Below, one piece after another: positions 17,584-26,529 of a stretch of DNA of 64,000 nucleotides. This stretch comes from Halarcobacter ebronensis (GTDB taxonomy: Bacteria; Campylobacterota; Campylobacteria; Campylobacterales; Arcobacteraceae). Both the position numbers and the translations under genes were made by a program. The notes under the pieces were generated by a model. It did not search any database. It saw only the letters and a program-made list of their open reading frames with translations, and had not been told where the DNA came from. Where the stretch lies: NCBI RefSeq assembly GCF_013201825.1, contig NZ_CP053836.1:2108001-2172000 (forward strand), written 5' to 3'. Numbering within the stretch: position 1 is the first letter of the stretch; each line of letters opens with the position of its first letter.

Positions 17584-17720
17584 ATATATACTTTCAAAAG
17601 TTTTTTGATAATTATAACATAAAAATATCTTACAAAATGAACAACTGTTCATAAAGTAAAATATATATGTTATAAAATTATTTATATTTAAAAGAAATAT
17701 TTTTTTCGTACAGTAGAAAA

Positions 17721-18176
17721 CTACTGTACTAAGCATTTTTGAATTTTATATCTTTTTAAACTAACTATTAATGATAAAATTAAAAATATTGTAGAGATTA
17801 TAAAAGTTATCCAAAATGCAATATCAATATCTATTGCAACTTCTAAATTCTTTTTGAATCCATTTTTGGGAAGAATATCACCAATTTTTTCTACCACATG
17901 ACCTTTTCCTGCTTCAAGTAAAATCTTATATGGTTCCTCTGGAATTTTTATAATAAGGCTTCCTGATTCAGGTAATTGTTTTTCATATAGATATTTTTTA
18001 TTTACTAAAGATTGTATCTTTAGTATTGCACCTTGCGCAGTTACTCCTGTACTATATGCTCCCATAACTTCCATTGTTCCATCTTCATTATCTATAGTAC
18101 TTAACAAAATAGTATGGGAAAACAAAGAGAGTTTTAAAAGCAATAAAACTCCTACAATTTTAAATGCCATTTTCAT
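17721..18176 (-). CDS. Exported membrane-anchored protein of the PepSY iron operon
   Basis: A 151-residue protein with a signal peptide (to about residue 20), a small beta-rich periplasmic domain with a DNEDGTMEVMGAYSTG stretch, and one C-terminal membrane segment (about 115-138). This layout resembles periplasmic regulatory-like domains found with metal transporters, but I recognise no named family. It abuts the PepSY gene with no gap, so it is probably an accessory subunit of that iron-uptake operon, whose first gene is a Fur-box-preceded TonB receptor. Confidence 0.7.
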   Translation of the reverse strand: MKMAFKIVGVLLLLKLSLFSHTILLSTIDNEDGTMEVMGAYSTGVTAQGAILKIQSLVNKKYLYEKQLPESGSLIIKIPEEPYKILLEAGKGHVVEKIGDILPKNGFKKNLEVAIDIDIAFWITFIISTIFLILSLIVSLKRYKIQKCLVQ

Positions 18177-19712
18177 CTATAAACCTTCAAATCTTTTTAG
18201 AAATTTTATTTTCTCTATTTTGAAAATTAAAATAGACAATAAAATAGAGAAAGCAAGTATTGTCAAATCAATATAAAAAGCTACTTTTAGATTACTAAAA
18301 TAGAGTTCCCAAATAAAAAATCCTGTTGTTATTTGATGAACAAAAAAGATTAATATCAAAAATATCGTGGTAAAAAAAGTAAAGATTTTTAGAGTTATAA
18401 GTGTTTTTTTAATATAAACACAAAGAAATAGAGAAAAACTCCAAAAAGCAAAAAAAGAACCACTTAACCAAGTTGCTCTATCTTCTATATCAAAAGGAAG
18501 AAGCCAATAGAGCAAAACAACAAAAGTTGTTGCAGGAATAATTCCTAAAGATGAAGCAAAAATAAGTTTTGAAAAAATACTAAAATAGTTCCCATTTATA
18601 CTCACTTTTGATTTGCTCTTCTCTATCCAAATAAGAAGTCCAAAAACCATACTAATAGCAAAACCTATACCAAATATAAAATAGAGTAATCTAACAACAA
18701 ACCCCTCATCTGGAATAAAATGGAAAAAGTAAAATCCAGATAAGAAGGTGCTTATTAGATGACTTTTTTCTAAACCTTTTTTATCAATTAATTCCCCGTT
18801 TACACCACTTAATGTTACTGTTGCTCTATTTACTTTTCCTGTTAATATTCTGTTGTTTTGTAAATATCCACTAAATACAATCTGTGCATTTTTATCTTCC
18901 CATTTAAAAAGATTTATATTTGTAATCTTTAACTCTGGATATTTCTCTTTAGCTATATTAAATAGAGTCAAGAAAGACAACATTTCAGCACTCTCATTAC
19001 TCATCTTTACTTTTGCTAAAGGAGGATAAATAATAGGTCGTACAACTTTCCCAGTACTACTCTCTTTTCCATTTGTTGCACTTTTAGTAAAAAACTCTGA
19101 ATTACCAAGGGTAAAACCAAAAAAAGCACCACTTATAGCAAAAGCAAAAATATATGGAACTGCAATCAAAGATAAATCTTTGTGCCACTTAAACCAAAAA
19201 TTCTTTACTTTTACTCTGTTTTTCCTATTTAAAAGCCAAAGATATACTCCTGTAAAAGTTAGAAAAATAATACCTATAGATGAGAGACCAATTAGTGTTT
19301 GTCCAACTTTTGACATGTTTAAATTAATATGCATTTTATTGAAAAAATCTGATAGAAAATTGTCTTCTAATTTCGTATCTAAAAGCTCTCCTGTAGCTGG
19401 ATTTACATAAACTTTATTTGATAAACCAAAGTTTACACTTAAAGCTCTATCTTTAAAAGAAGGTAACTCAACTTGAACTCTATCTTTTGGATTTCCAAGT
19501 TGTTTTAAAGCATTGTTAATTGAACTATCCAAATCTATATTTTTTGAAGTATCAACAAAATATCTAGAAGGATTTTGCCAACTATTTAGATATGGCTTTA
19601 ATAAAGTTATTGTTCCAAAATAGGTTGATAAGAAGAAAAAAAACAGAACAAAAATACCTATTATTGTATGTGATCTAATTAAATATTTTAAATAAAGATT
19701 ATCTATATTCAT
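18177..19712 (-). CDS. PepSY-associated TM protein (PiuB-like iron-uptake protein)
   Basis: A 511-residue inner-membrane protein with the PepSY_TM layout: a first membrane helix with RSHTIIGIFVLFFFFLS, a periplasmic PepSY region, helices with WFKWHKDLSLI (histidines in position to bind haem b), a second PepSY region, and further C-terminal helices. PiuB/FoxB-type members reduce or handle ferric siderophores at the inner membrane. It lies between two small membrane protein genes without gaps, downstream of a TonB receptor. Regulation by Fur through the receptor promoter is likely. Confidence 0.88.
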   Translation of the reverse strand: MNIDNLYLKYLIRSHTIIGIFVLFFFFLSTYFGTITLLKPYLNSWQNPSRYFVDTSKNIDLDSSINNALKQLGNPKDRVQVELPSFKDRALSVNFGLSNKVYVNPATGELLDTKLEDNFLSDFFNKMHINLNMSKVGQTLIGLSSIGIIFLTFTGVYLWLLNRKNRVKVKNFWFKWHKDLSLIAVPYIFAFAISGAFFGFTLGNSEFFTKSATNGKESSTGKVVRPIIYPPLAKVKMSNESAEMLSFLTLFNIAKEKYPELKITNINLFKWEDKNAQIVFSGYLQNNRILTGKVNRATVTLSGVNGELIDKKGLEKSHLISTFLSGFYFFHFIPDEGFVVRLLYFIFGIGFAISMVFGLLIWIEKSKSKVSINGNYFSIFSKLIFASSLGIIPATTFVVLLYWLLPFDIEDRATWLSGSFFAFWSFSLFLCVYIKKTLITLKIFTFFTTIFLILIFFVHQITTGFFIWELYFSNLKVAFYIDLTILAFSILLSILIFKIEKIKFLKRFEGL

Positions 19713-20003
19713 CTAAAAAACCTTTAATAAAATTATACAGGGTAATAAAATTACAACTATTTTTAAAATTACCAAAAGTAGTTTTTTTGATAAAAGCAGC
19801 CATATTCCATAAAGAGGTATAAGTATAGAAGAGAATATAACAGAAGGCATAATTTTAATGGCATAATCACCAATCATAAATTTTGAATAAACCATCATTG
19901 TAAGATATGCTAAAACAAAAGAACCTAATATTGCAAGAGTTGCATGAACCAAACCAATTTTTGGTTTGGATTCATTCATATAACTATATATTTTGTTAAA
20001 CAT
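19713..20003 (-). CDS. Small three-helix membrane protein of the iron operon
   Basis: A 96-residue protein with three predicted membrane helices (about 18-38, 48-68 and 73-94). No function is known to me; comparable small proteins often precede PepSY_TM genes in siderophore-uptake operons. It starts 8 nt after the receptor gene and touches the PepSY gene. Real translation is supported by this tight packing. Confidence 0.7.
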   Translation of the reverse strand: MFNKIYSYMNESKPKIGLVHATLAILGSFVLAYLTMMVYSKFMIGDYAIKIMPSVIFSSILIPLYGIWLLLSKKLLLVILKIVVILLPCIILLKVF

Positions 20004-20011
20004 ACTAACTC

Positions 20012-22018
20012 TTAAAATTTATATGCCAACGTGATTTTAAAGTTTCTTCCTGGCTCATAATCAGTTGTATACCCATATCCTGCAAAATATCTATTTTCTG
20101 AAATATGAGAAGAGTAAGCTTTGTCAAAGATGTTTTCAACTCCTGCAATAACTGTTAAATCTTTTACACTTTCTGGTCTCCATTTAAGTGCTATATCATG
20201 TACATCATAAGCTTTTTTCTCTTGATAAGCTCCTGAAGGAACATCATCCTCTTTTAGTACAAATAAAGACTCCCAAGAGATATCTAATCGTGGAGTCAAT
20301 TTATAATCAATTCCTAAAGAGATTGAATCTCCTGGCTCTTCAATCAAAGGTTCACCTGTTCTCTCAAAGTTTGAAGATGAGTGAGCGTATGTTAGAAGTG
20401 AGTTTAAATTCCCTTTATTGTATGCAAAATTTGCCTCAAAACCTTTTATATCTAACTCTCCCATATTTGACATTGCTGAAGAGTCTTGGAATATATAATC
20501 ATCAATTGTAGTATTAAAATATGTGAAAGAGACTCCTATTGTATCCGCACCTAAGATATTGTTTTTAATATATTTAAATCCAATCTCTTTATTTATACCT
20601 GTTTCAGATTTTAAATTGGTATTATCTGCAACAACTGCTCTATTTGATGCTAAAACATCAACCATCTCTACACCTTTAAAAAGTGTTGTTGCACTTGCAA
20701 ATAGAGTTAAATCTTCATTTACACTATACTCTGTTGCCAAACCATAAGTAACTTCACTATCATCCATCTTCCCATATGAACCATCAAAATCATAGTTGTT
20801 ATATCTAATACCTGGAGTTACGATTAAACCATTATTAAAATCTATTGCATCTTCAATATAAAATGCTAAAGATTTTGCCTCTTCATCATCTCCATATTTT
20901 TTACCCTCCCAAGTTACTTTACTTGTTTGTTTATCATAAAGGCCACCATAAGTAAATCTATGTGAGATTGAACCTGTTTCAACAAATGATTGAGCTTTAG
21001 AGTTAATCCCCTCTGTTTTTACTTTTCCAATTAACATTCCTTCAAAACTACTTGTTCCAGCTGGAAGTCCTGCGGGTGGTCTAACTCTTGATCCACTGCT
21101 TAAAGGACCTTCATATCTTTCTAACTCATTTTCATTTGAATAAATTGAAGTAGTTAAAAATAGTTTATCATCTAAATCTAACTCATGTTTTAGGATTATT
21201 GTCTCTCTTGTATATTCAGTAGGAAAAGTATCTAAACCTGTTCTTGCCTCATTATACTCTCTACCAAAATCTGGTCTTGGTGCATAATCACCCTCATCTT
21301 TTAAAGTATCATAAGAGAGAGAAAGCCTTTGATTGTCAGTTAGATTAACACCAAATTTAATAAGTGTATTATTAACCTCTCCATCTACACCAAAAGTTTC
21401 AGTACCATTACCATCTTTCCAGTTATTTTTATTTAAATAGTTGTGATAAATTAGAAAATCTGCATTTTCAAAAACTTTTCCATATGCAGAGAGAGAACCA
21501 CCTAAACTATCATTTGATTCATATGTTGTAGAGATTCTAGCTCCATAATTTTTCCCATCAGTAAGCATATCTTTTCCATCTTTTGTCTCAAAAGCTACAG
21601 AACCACCCAAACTTCCATTTACAACAGAATTTGTACCAACTTGAATATTTGCTCTTTTCAAAATATCTGGGTTGATTAAAAGATTTCCAATATGGTGAAA
21701 CATATTTGCATTTTGAATTTTTGCTCCATCAAGGGTAATGTCTAAATTTTCATCTTGAAGTCCTCTAATATTTATTCTATTATTAATAGAGTGAGTTCCA
21801 CCAACATCAACTCCAGGAAGATCTCTTAACAAATCACTTAAATGATCAGCTTGTTTTGTCTCTATTGAATTCTCACCTAAATTTAAAGATGAACTAATAA
21901 TTTGCGTATCCCAAACATCAACTGACTCAACATTTTTAACAGCTTCATCTGCTAATATATGCGTTGAAAAAATTGCAAAAGATGTAATTGCACTTAATAA
22001 AACCCTACTTTTATCCAT
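20012..22018 (-). CDS. TonB-dependent outer-membrane receptor (iron or haem)
   Basis: A 668-residue protein with a signal peptide, a plug domain (DLLRDLPGVDVGGTHSINNR, INIRGLQDENLDITLDGAK, and a FHHIGN segment) and a beta-barrel ending in KITLAYKF with terminal phenylalanine. The receptor imports a ferric complex or haem with energy from TonB. The FHHIGNLLI plug region resembles receptors annotated for haem or haemoglobin, but the partner PepSY protein favours a siderophore; the ligand remains open. It heads the operon with the small membrane protein, PepSY protein and 151-residue protein, and a Fur-like site sits 22 nt upstream of its ATG. Confidence 0.92.
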   Translation of the reverse strand: MDKSRVLLSAITSFAIFSTHILADEAVKNVESVDVWDTQIISSSLNLGENSIETKQADHLSDLLRDLPGVDVGGTHSINNRINIRGLQDENLDITLDGAKIQNANMFHHIGNLLINPDILKRANIQVGTNSVVNGSLGGSVAFETKDGKDMLTDGKNYGARISTTYESNDSLGGSLSAYGKVFENADFLIYHNYLNKNNWKDGNGTETFGVDGEVNNTLIKFGVNLTDNQRLSLSYDTLKDEGDYAPRPDFGREYNEARTGLDTFPTEYTRETIILKHELDLDDKLFLTTSIYSNENELERYEGPLSSGSRVRPPAGLPAGTSSFEGMLIGKVKTEGINSKAQSFVETGSISHRFTYGGLYDKQTSKVTWEGKKYGDDEEAKSLAFYIEDAIDFNNGLIVTPGIRYNNYDFDGSYGKMDDSEVTYGLATEYSVNEDLTLFASATTLFKGVEMVDVLASNRAVVADNTNLKSETGINKEIGFKYIKNNILGADTIGVSFTYFNTTIDDYIFQDSSAMSNMGELDIKGFEANFAYNKGNLNSLLTYAHSSSNFERTGEPLIEEPGDSISLGIDYKLTPRLDISWESLFVLKEDDVPSGAYQEKKAYDVHDIALKWRPESVKDLTVIAGVENIFDKAYSSHISENRYFAGYGYTTDYEPGRNFKITLAYKF

Positions 22019-22039
22019 TTTTGTCCTTATGTATTAATT

Positions 22040-22058
22040 GATAATGAGTATCATAACC
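22040..22058. promoter_or_regulatory. Fur-box-like operator
   Basis: The 19-mer GATAATGAGTATCATAACC matches the classical Fur consensus GATAATGATAATCATTATC at 15 of 19 positions. It lies just upstream of the TonB receptor start. A near-identical copy stands before the second receptor, which supports shared iron control. Confidence 0.75.
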
Positions 22059-22083
22059 CATAAAAATCACAAAGAAATCACAT

Positions 22084-23661
22084 TTATTTATTTAACAATA
22101 TTTTAAGACCATAAGGTAGAATAACTCTCCAAGAAAAATAGTCATGTCCTCCTGCAATCTCTTCATAAAAAACTTTATAATCTTTTGCTCTTAGAATATC
22201 TCTAAAATATCTATTTGAGTTTAATATCTCAATTTCACTATCTCCACCTTCAAAAATTCCTGCACTTAAAAAAAACTCTACAGGAACTTTTTCACTTTTT
22301 ATAAACTCTTTTGATAACCATCTATACTCTTTATCTTCATCAGGTTTCCACCAATAAGAGCCTGACATACTTAAAACTTTTCCAAAAATATTTGGATATT
22401 TAAATGCAATATATGAAGATGCCAATCCTCCATAACTTGAACCAATCAAGATATTATTTGAGGCTTTGAACTCTTTTTTAAACTCTTTTTTTATGTATGG
22501 ATATAACTCTTTTGCCATAAAATTTGCAAAATCTTCATTACAAGGAAGTTCTGTGGCCCTTGATTTTGGTGTAGGATTTGCTATAAAAACTGCTATTACT
22601 TCAGGAATAACATCTTTTGAAATAAGATTATTTAAAATTGTTTGTGTATCGATTTTAGATTGATAATCAACAGAATCAAAAATAAAAAGCAGTGGATACT
22701 CTTTCTCTTTTTTCAGCTCTTTTGGTCTTAAAATAGTTATATCTCTACTATTTTTAAGATACTCACTTTTAAAAGTTATCTCTTTTTTATCAAAGTTCTC
22801 TTTAGCTTTTTCTAAAGACCAATCTTTTAACTTACCATTTGGTAAAACAATTGATGAAGATATATTATATTTATCTTTATAATTTCCATAAATTAGTGGA
22901 TATTTATTATAATTATCTTTTTGAGCCGTTGCTAAAATTGATACTCTCTTTTCCCATCTAGTTCCTTCAAAAATTGGAGTATCAGGGGCTAATTGATAAG
23001 ATAGTCTTGTTCCTTTAGGCACAATAAAACTTTTATACCAAATATCACTTTCTAATAATCTTTTTAGTTTTACATGTTCTGAAACAGGAGCACCTAATAT
23101 TTTTACATCTTTTTTTGCATCTCTATATAAAAAAGTTAAAACATAACTCTCCTTGTCATACTCTTCAACTAAAGGAGTTCCCTCTTTTTTAACATTTTCC
23201 CAAAACCTATCTGTATTGCCTTTGTTTTTTAATTCTTTATAAACTTCTTCTATTTTTTTACTTAAAAAATCTTCATTTTCTGCACTACTATTTCCTTTTG
23301 TAGTAACAACTTTTTCAATTTTAATTTTAACTTTATTGCTCTCATTTAAATTTTTTATTTCAAAAAAATAGTTTTGCGTAGCATCTGCTAAAAAGTAGAA
23401 ATTGCCGTTTTTTTTATTATCTTTATCTAATCTTCTAATCAAATTTCTTTTTTCATCTAAAAGATTTAAGGACTCAACATCACTACTAAAACTATAAGAA
23501 CCAACAATATACTCATCTTTTGAAAACTTTATTGATGTCTTATTTATACCATTTGCTTCTATTTGTACCTCTATCTCTTTTGCATCATTTGCAAAACAAA
23601 AAGAGAAAAGAAGCAAAGGTAATAAAATTACCCTTACTACTTTTTTAGAATTTATATTCAA
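22084..23661 (-). CDS. Exported enterochelin esterase-like protein (Fes family)
   Basis: The protein has a signal peptide (KKVVRVILLPLLLFSFCFA), an N-terminal Fes-like beta domain, and an esterase_D alpha/beta-hydrolase with the nucleophile elbow G-S-S-Y-G (Ser409 from this start) and a C-terminal GGHDYFSW histidine. Fes enzymes hydrolyse ferric catecholate-siderophore esters to release iron. An exported form would act in the periplasm, as reported for Campylobacter Cee (from memory). I chose TTG at 23661 with GGAG 6 nt upstream, since it puts the signal peptide right at the N-terminus; an upstream ATG at 23700 adds 13 residues. The start overlaps the receptor gene, so they form one operon. 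Confidence 0.88.
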   Translation of the reverse strand: MNINSKKVVRVILLPLLLFSFCFANDAKEIEVQIEANGINKTSIKFSKDEYIVGSYSFSSDVESLNLLDEKRNLIRRLDKDNKKNGNFYFLADATQNYFFEIKNLNESNKVKIKIEKVVTTKGNSSAENEDFLSKKIEEVYKELKNKGNTDRFWENVKKEGTPLVEEYDKESYVLTFLYRDAKKDVKILGAPVSEHVKLKRLLESDIWYKSFIVPKGTRLSYQLAPDTPIFEGTRWEKRVSILATAQKDNYNKYPLIYGNYKDKYNISSSIVLPNGKLKDWSLEKAKENFDKKEITFKSEYLKNSRDITILRPKELKKEKEYPLLFIFDSVDYQSKIDTQTILNNLISKDVIPEVIAVFIANPTPKSRATELPCNEDFANFMAKELYPYIKKEFKKEFKASNNILIGSSYGGLASSYIAFKYPNIFGKVLSMSGSYWWKPDEDKEYRWLSKEFIKSEKVPVEFFLSAGIFEGGDSEIEILNSNRYFRDILRAKDYKVFYEEIAGGHDYFSWRVILPYGLKILLNK

Positions 23662-25738
23662 GAGATACTCCAAAACTTCGTGGTGCTCCATATGTTGCAT
23701 ATGGTTTGATCAATCCACCATAATATTTTTTATCAAAAACATTATCCACATTAAATGCTAACTTCATTGCATTACTAATCTTATAACTTGCCACTAAATT
23801 ATAAATTGTATATTTCCCTTGTTTTATTGCAGCATTGTTTGTTTCGCTTCTATAATTTGCAGATGCTCCAATTTTTAGTGCTTTTAAAACATTAGGAGAG
23901 TAAGAGAGTGTTGCTTTTAACATCTGTCTAGGAATATATGCATTAACTTGTAAACTGTCTGCATCCTTAATAGTTAAATTTGTATATCCAAGTGATGCAT
24001 CAATCTCATCGGTAATATTTCCTGCAACTTCAAACTCAAAACCTTTTGTTGTAACTCCATCAATAGCCCTATAATAAGTTCTTCCTGTACCATCACTTAA
24101 AATACCAACGCTTTCTGCAACATTGTCTTGTTTGGTTTTAAATAGTGCAAAAGCAGTATTTAATTTACCATCAAAAAATGAAGATTTGATTCCAGCTTCA
24201 TAGTTTATACCCTCTTTTGGAGTAAGTTGTGTAGCACTTGCATCTATTTCACTTTGAGGAGTAAAAGTAGTTGTATAACTTACATATGTAGATAAGTTGT
24301 CATTAAATTTATAAGATAAAGAAGCATACGGTAAAAATTTATTGCTATCTTTTTGAAATAAAGCACTATTTGAGTTTATACCACTCTTTTCATAGGTAAC
24401 AAGTTTTGAACCAGCTAATAAACTTAAACTATCAGTTATATGGAAATTTGTTGCTGCAAAAAATGATCTCTCTTTTTGTGTCCAATCAGATTTACTATAT
24501 CTATCATCAAATACAGGTGTTGCAGTTGAACCATCCCAAGTGTCCAAATCAACAATTGTTCCATAATGGCTTGTATCATAAGAGTTTAATTCATCATACT
24601 CTTGCCTTGTATAATTTAAACCAAATACAACTTCATGATCTTTATCAAAAAGATTATAGACTCCATCTAAAGTAATATCAAAAATATGTTGTTTAGTCTC
24701 ATTTTCAGATTTTATAAAATTTTCTAAATAGCTTTGACTTGGATTAGCACCTGTATGCCAAACAGTAAGCATCTGTGCATCTTGATCAATTTTTTTATAA
24801 GCATAAGTACCTTTTATTTTCCAAAAATCAGAAAGATTTGTATCCAGCTCTAAAAAAGCGTCAGTAGTGTCAATATCTCTATATGCCCAATCAGGAGCAG
24901 TTGTAGTTGAAATATCATAATCTCTTACAGCTAAACTATACGCATCAAAACCACCCTGCTCTGTTCCATCGTTGTCATCTATATTTTTACTTATACCAAC
25001 AGTTACAGTAGAATTATCTGTTATATCAGCATCAAACATAGCAGATAATAACTTTGTTTTACTTTTGTATCTATCTTGAAAAGATTCACTATCTTCAAAA
25101 GAACCTATAACTCTATATCTAATAGTTTTGTCTTCATTTAAAGGACCTGATATATCAGCTTCAATCCCTTTATAATTCCAAGATCCACCAGATAATTTTG
25201 TACTTGCCTGAAACTCTTTTGTAGGTCTTTTTCTAACTAAATTTATTGAAGCAGAAGGGTCACCATGATTACTAGAAAGTCCTGTTGCTCCTCTTGTTAC
25301 TTCCACATGGTCATATAAAGTCATATTTAAATCACCATTAATATAGATAAAAGTAGTAGGAGCTCCTACACCATCAATTAAGAAATTTGTTATATCAAAA
25401 CCTCTTGAAGTATAATGGGTTCTATCTCTTTCAACTTTTTGTACATCAATACCTGTTGCCACACCTAAAACATCATTTATATCTGTTAACATAAAATCTT
25501 CTATTTGTTGAGAAGTTACAACTGAAACACTTTGAGGTGTATCAAGAGGTGAAAGCTTCATTTTTGTTGCACTTGACATATAGTTAATGGTATAAGAATC
25601 GCTACCTTCTGTCATATTATTTATTCTATCTTCAATAGTTACATCTTGAAGTTTTGTTGTCTCTTCTGCTTTTAGTAGTACACTACTTATAAGAGCAAAA
25701 GATGCAAATATTGAGAGCATTTTATTTCTACCTATCAT
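23645..25738 (-). CDS. TonB-dependent siderophore receptor (FpvA/FhuE-type)
   Basis: A 697-residue protein with a signal peptide, plug motifs SPLDTPQSVSVVTSQQIED, TSRGFDITNFLIDG and YDHVEVTRGATGL typical of siderophore receptors, a DPSASINLVRKRPT stretch, and a barrel ending SFGVSLEYKF. It would import a ferric siderophore; the esterase downstream suggests a catecholate ester. AAGGA lies about 7 nt before the ATG. A Fur-box-like site is 22 nt upstream, shared with the divergent response regulator gene. The two receptors of this region are only distant relatives. Confidence 0.93.
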   Translation of the reverse strand: MIGRNKMLSIFASFALISSVLLKAEETTKLQDVTIEDRINNMTEGSDSYTINYMSSATKMKLSPLDTPQSVSVVTSQQIEDFMLTDINDVLGVATGIDVQKVERDRTHYTSRGFDITNFLIDGVGAPTTFIYINGDLNMTLYDHVEVTRGATGLSSNHGDPSASINLVRKRPTKEFQASTKLSGGSWNYKGIEADISGPLNEDKTIRYRVIGSFEDSESFQDRYKSKTKLLSAMFDADITDNSTVTVGISKNIDDNDGTEQGGFDAYSLAVRDYDISTTTAPDWAYRDIDTTDAFLELDTNLSDFWKIKGTYAYKKIDQDAQMLTVWHTGANPSQSYLENFIKSENETKQHIFDITLDGVYNLFDKDHEVVFGLNYTRQEYDELNSYDTSHYGTIVDLDTWDGSTATPVFDDRYSKSDWTQKERSFFAATNFHITDSLSLLAGSKLVTYEKSGINSNSALFQKDSNKFLPYASLSYKFNDNLSTYVSYTTTFTPQSEIDASATQLTPKEGINYEAGIKSSFFDGKLNTAFALFKTKQDNVAESVGILSDGTGRTYYRAIDGVTTKGFEFEVAGNITDEIDASLGYTNLTIKDADSLQVNAYIPRQMLKATLSYSPNVLKALKIGASANYRSETNNAAIKQGKYTIYNLVASYKISNAMKLAFNVDNVFDKKYYGGLIKPYATYGAPRSFGVSLEYKF

Positions 25739-25759
25739 AATTTAATCCTTTTTTAAATT

Positions 25760-25778
25760 GATATTGAGTATCATAACC
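25760..25778. promoter_or_regulatory. Fur-box-like operator in divergent promoter
   Basis: GATATTGAGTATCATAACC matches the Fur consensus at 14 of 19 positions and the site at 22040 at 18 of 19. It lies 22 nt upstream of the receptor ATG and 37 nt upstream of the TTG of the divergent response regulator, so iron could control both directions. Confidence 0.72.
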
Positions 25779-25814
25779 TATATTACTCACAATAAAATCA
25801 CAAAAGGAAATTTT

Positions 25815-26528
25815 TTGCAAAAAATTGAAAAAAAAGATATCTCTATTTTAATTGTAGAAGATGAAGTAATATTAGCTTTAGGACTTGAACATACACTTCA
25901 ATCTTATGGATATGAAGTATGTGGTATTGAGTGTAATGGTAATGAAGCAATTAAACATTGCTTTTCAAAACTTCCTGATATTGTTTTAGTTGATATTAAT
26001 TTAAAAGGAAATTTAAGCGGGATTGATGTGGCAAAAAACATTTGGCAAACAAAAAAAATACCTATAATTTTTTTAACCTCTTATTGTGATGAAAAAACGA
26101 TTAAGCAGTGCATGGAGTGTGAACCTTACTGCTATTTAGTTAAACCTTGTAAAGATATAGAGCTTAATGTAGCTATTCAAACTGCAATTCATAAACATAA
26201 ATATTTTTTCAAAAATATTGAAGTCTTTGATACAAAATCAAGTCTTGTTTTAATCAATGAAAAAGTGAAATTTCATAAAGGGAAAAATATCTTATATGTA
26301 GATGATTTACCAAAAAAACTAACGGGAAATGAGATTAAACTTATACAGATATTATGTGAATATAAAGGTGAGACTATAACTTTTGAAAGAATTGCATCAT
26401 ATATTTGGAGAGAAGAGTTATATGATTTAGGAAAACTTAGAACTCTGGTGTATAGACTAAAACAAAAAATAGATGAAGATATAATAGAGAATATCTTTGA
26501 AACTGGATATAGATTAAAAGTAGCATAA
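25815..26528 (+). CDS. Response regulator with winged-helix output
   Basis: A receiver domain (VEDE acidic site, phospho-acceptor D in DIVLVDINLKG, lysine in YLVKPC) is followed by an OmpR-like C-terminal winged helix ending IFETGYRLKVA. I place the start at TTG 25815, which has AAAGGAAA about 7 nt upstream; the longer frame opening at 25758 would begin inside the Fur-box-like site. It pairs with the kinase gene that follows after 1 nt. Facing a siderophore receptor operon across a Fur site, it may sense siderophore or iron status, which is inference. Confidence 0.85.
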   Translation: MQKIEKKDISILIVEDEVILALGLEHTLQSYGYEVCGIECNGNEAIKHCFSKLPDIVLVDINLKGNLSGIDVAKNIWQTKKIPIIFLTSYCDEKTIKQCMECEPYCYLVKPCKDIELNVAIQTAIHKHKYFFKNIEVFDTKSSLVLINEKVKFHKGKNILYVDDLPKKLTGNEIKLIQILCEYKGETITFERIASYIWREELYDLGKLRTLVYRLKQKIDEDIIENIFETGYRLKVA

Positions 26529-26529
26529 C

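Noticed and set aside
17584-17736. N-terminal extension of the response regulator
   Set aside because: The extra 51 residues are hydrophobic and cysteine-rich with no receiver-family match; the ATG at 17583 gives the normal length.
25758-25814. Upstream TTG start of the response regulator
   Set aside because: It lies in the Fur-box-like site and lacks a ribosome-binding site; TTG 25815 has AAAGGAAA.
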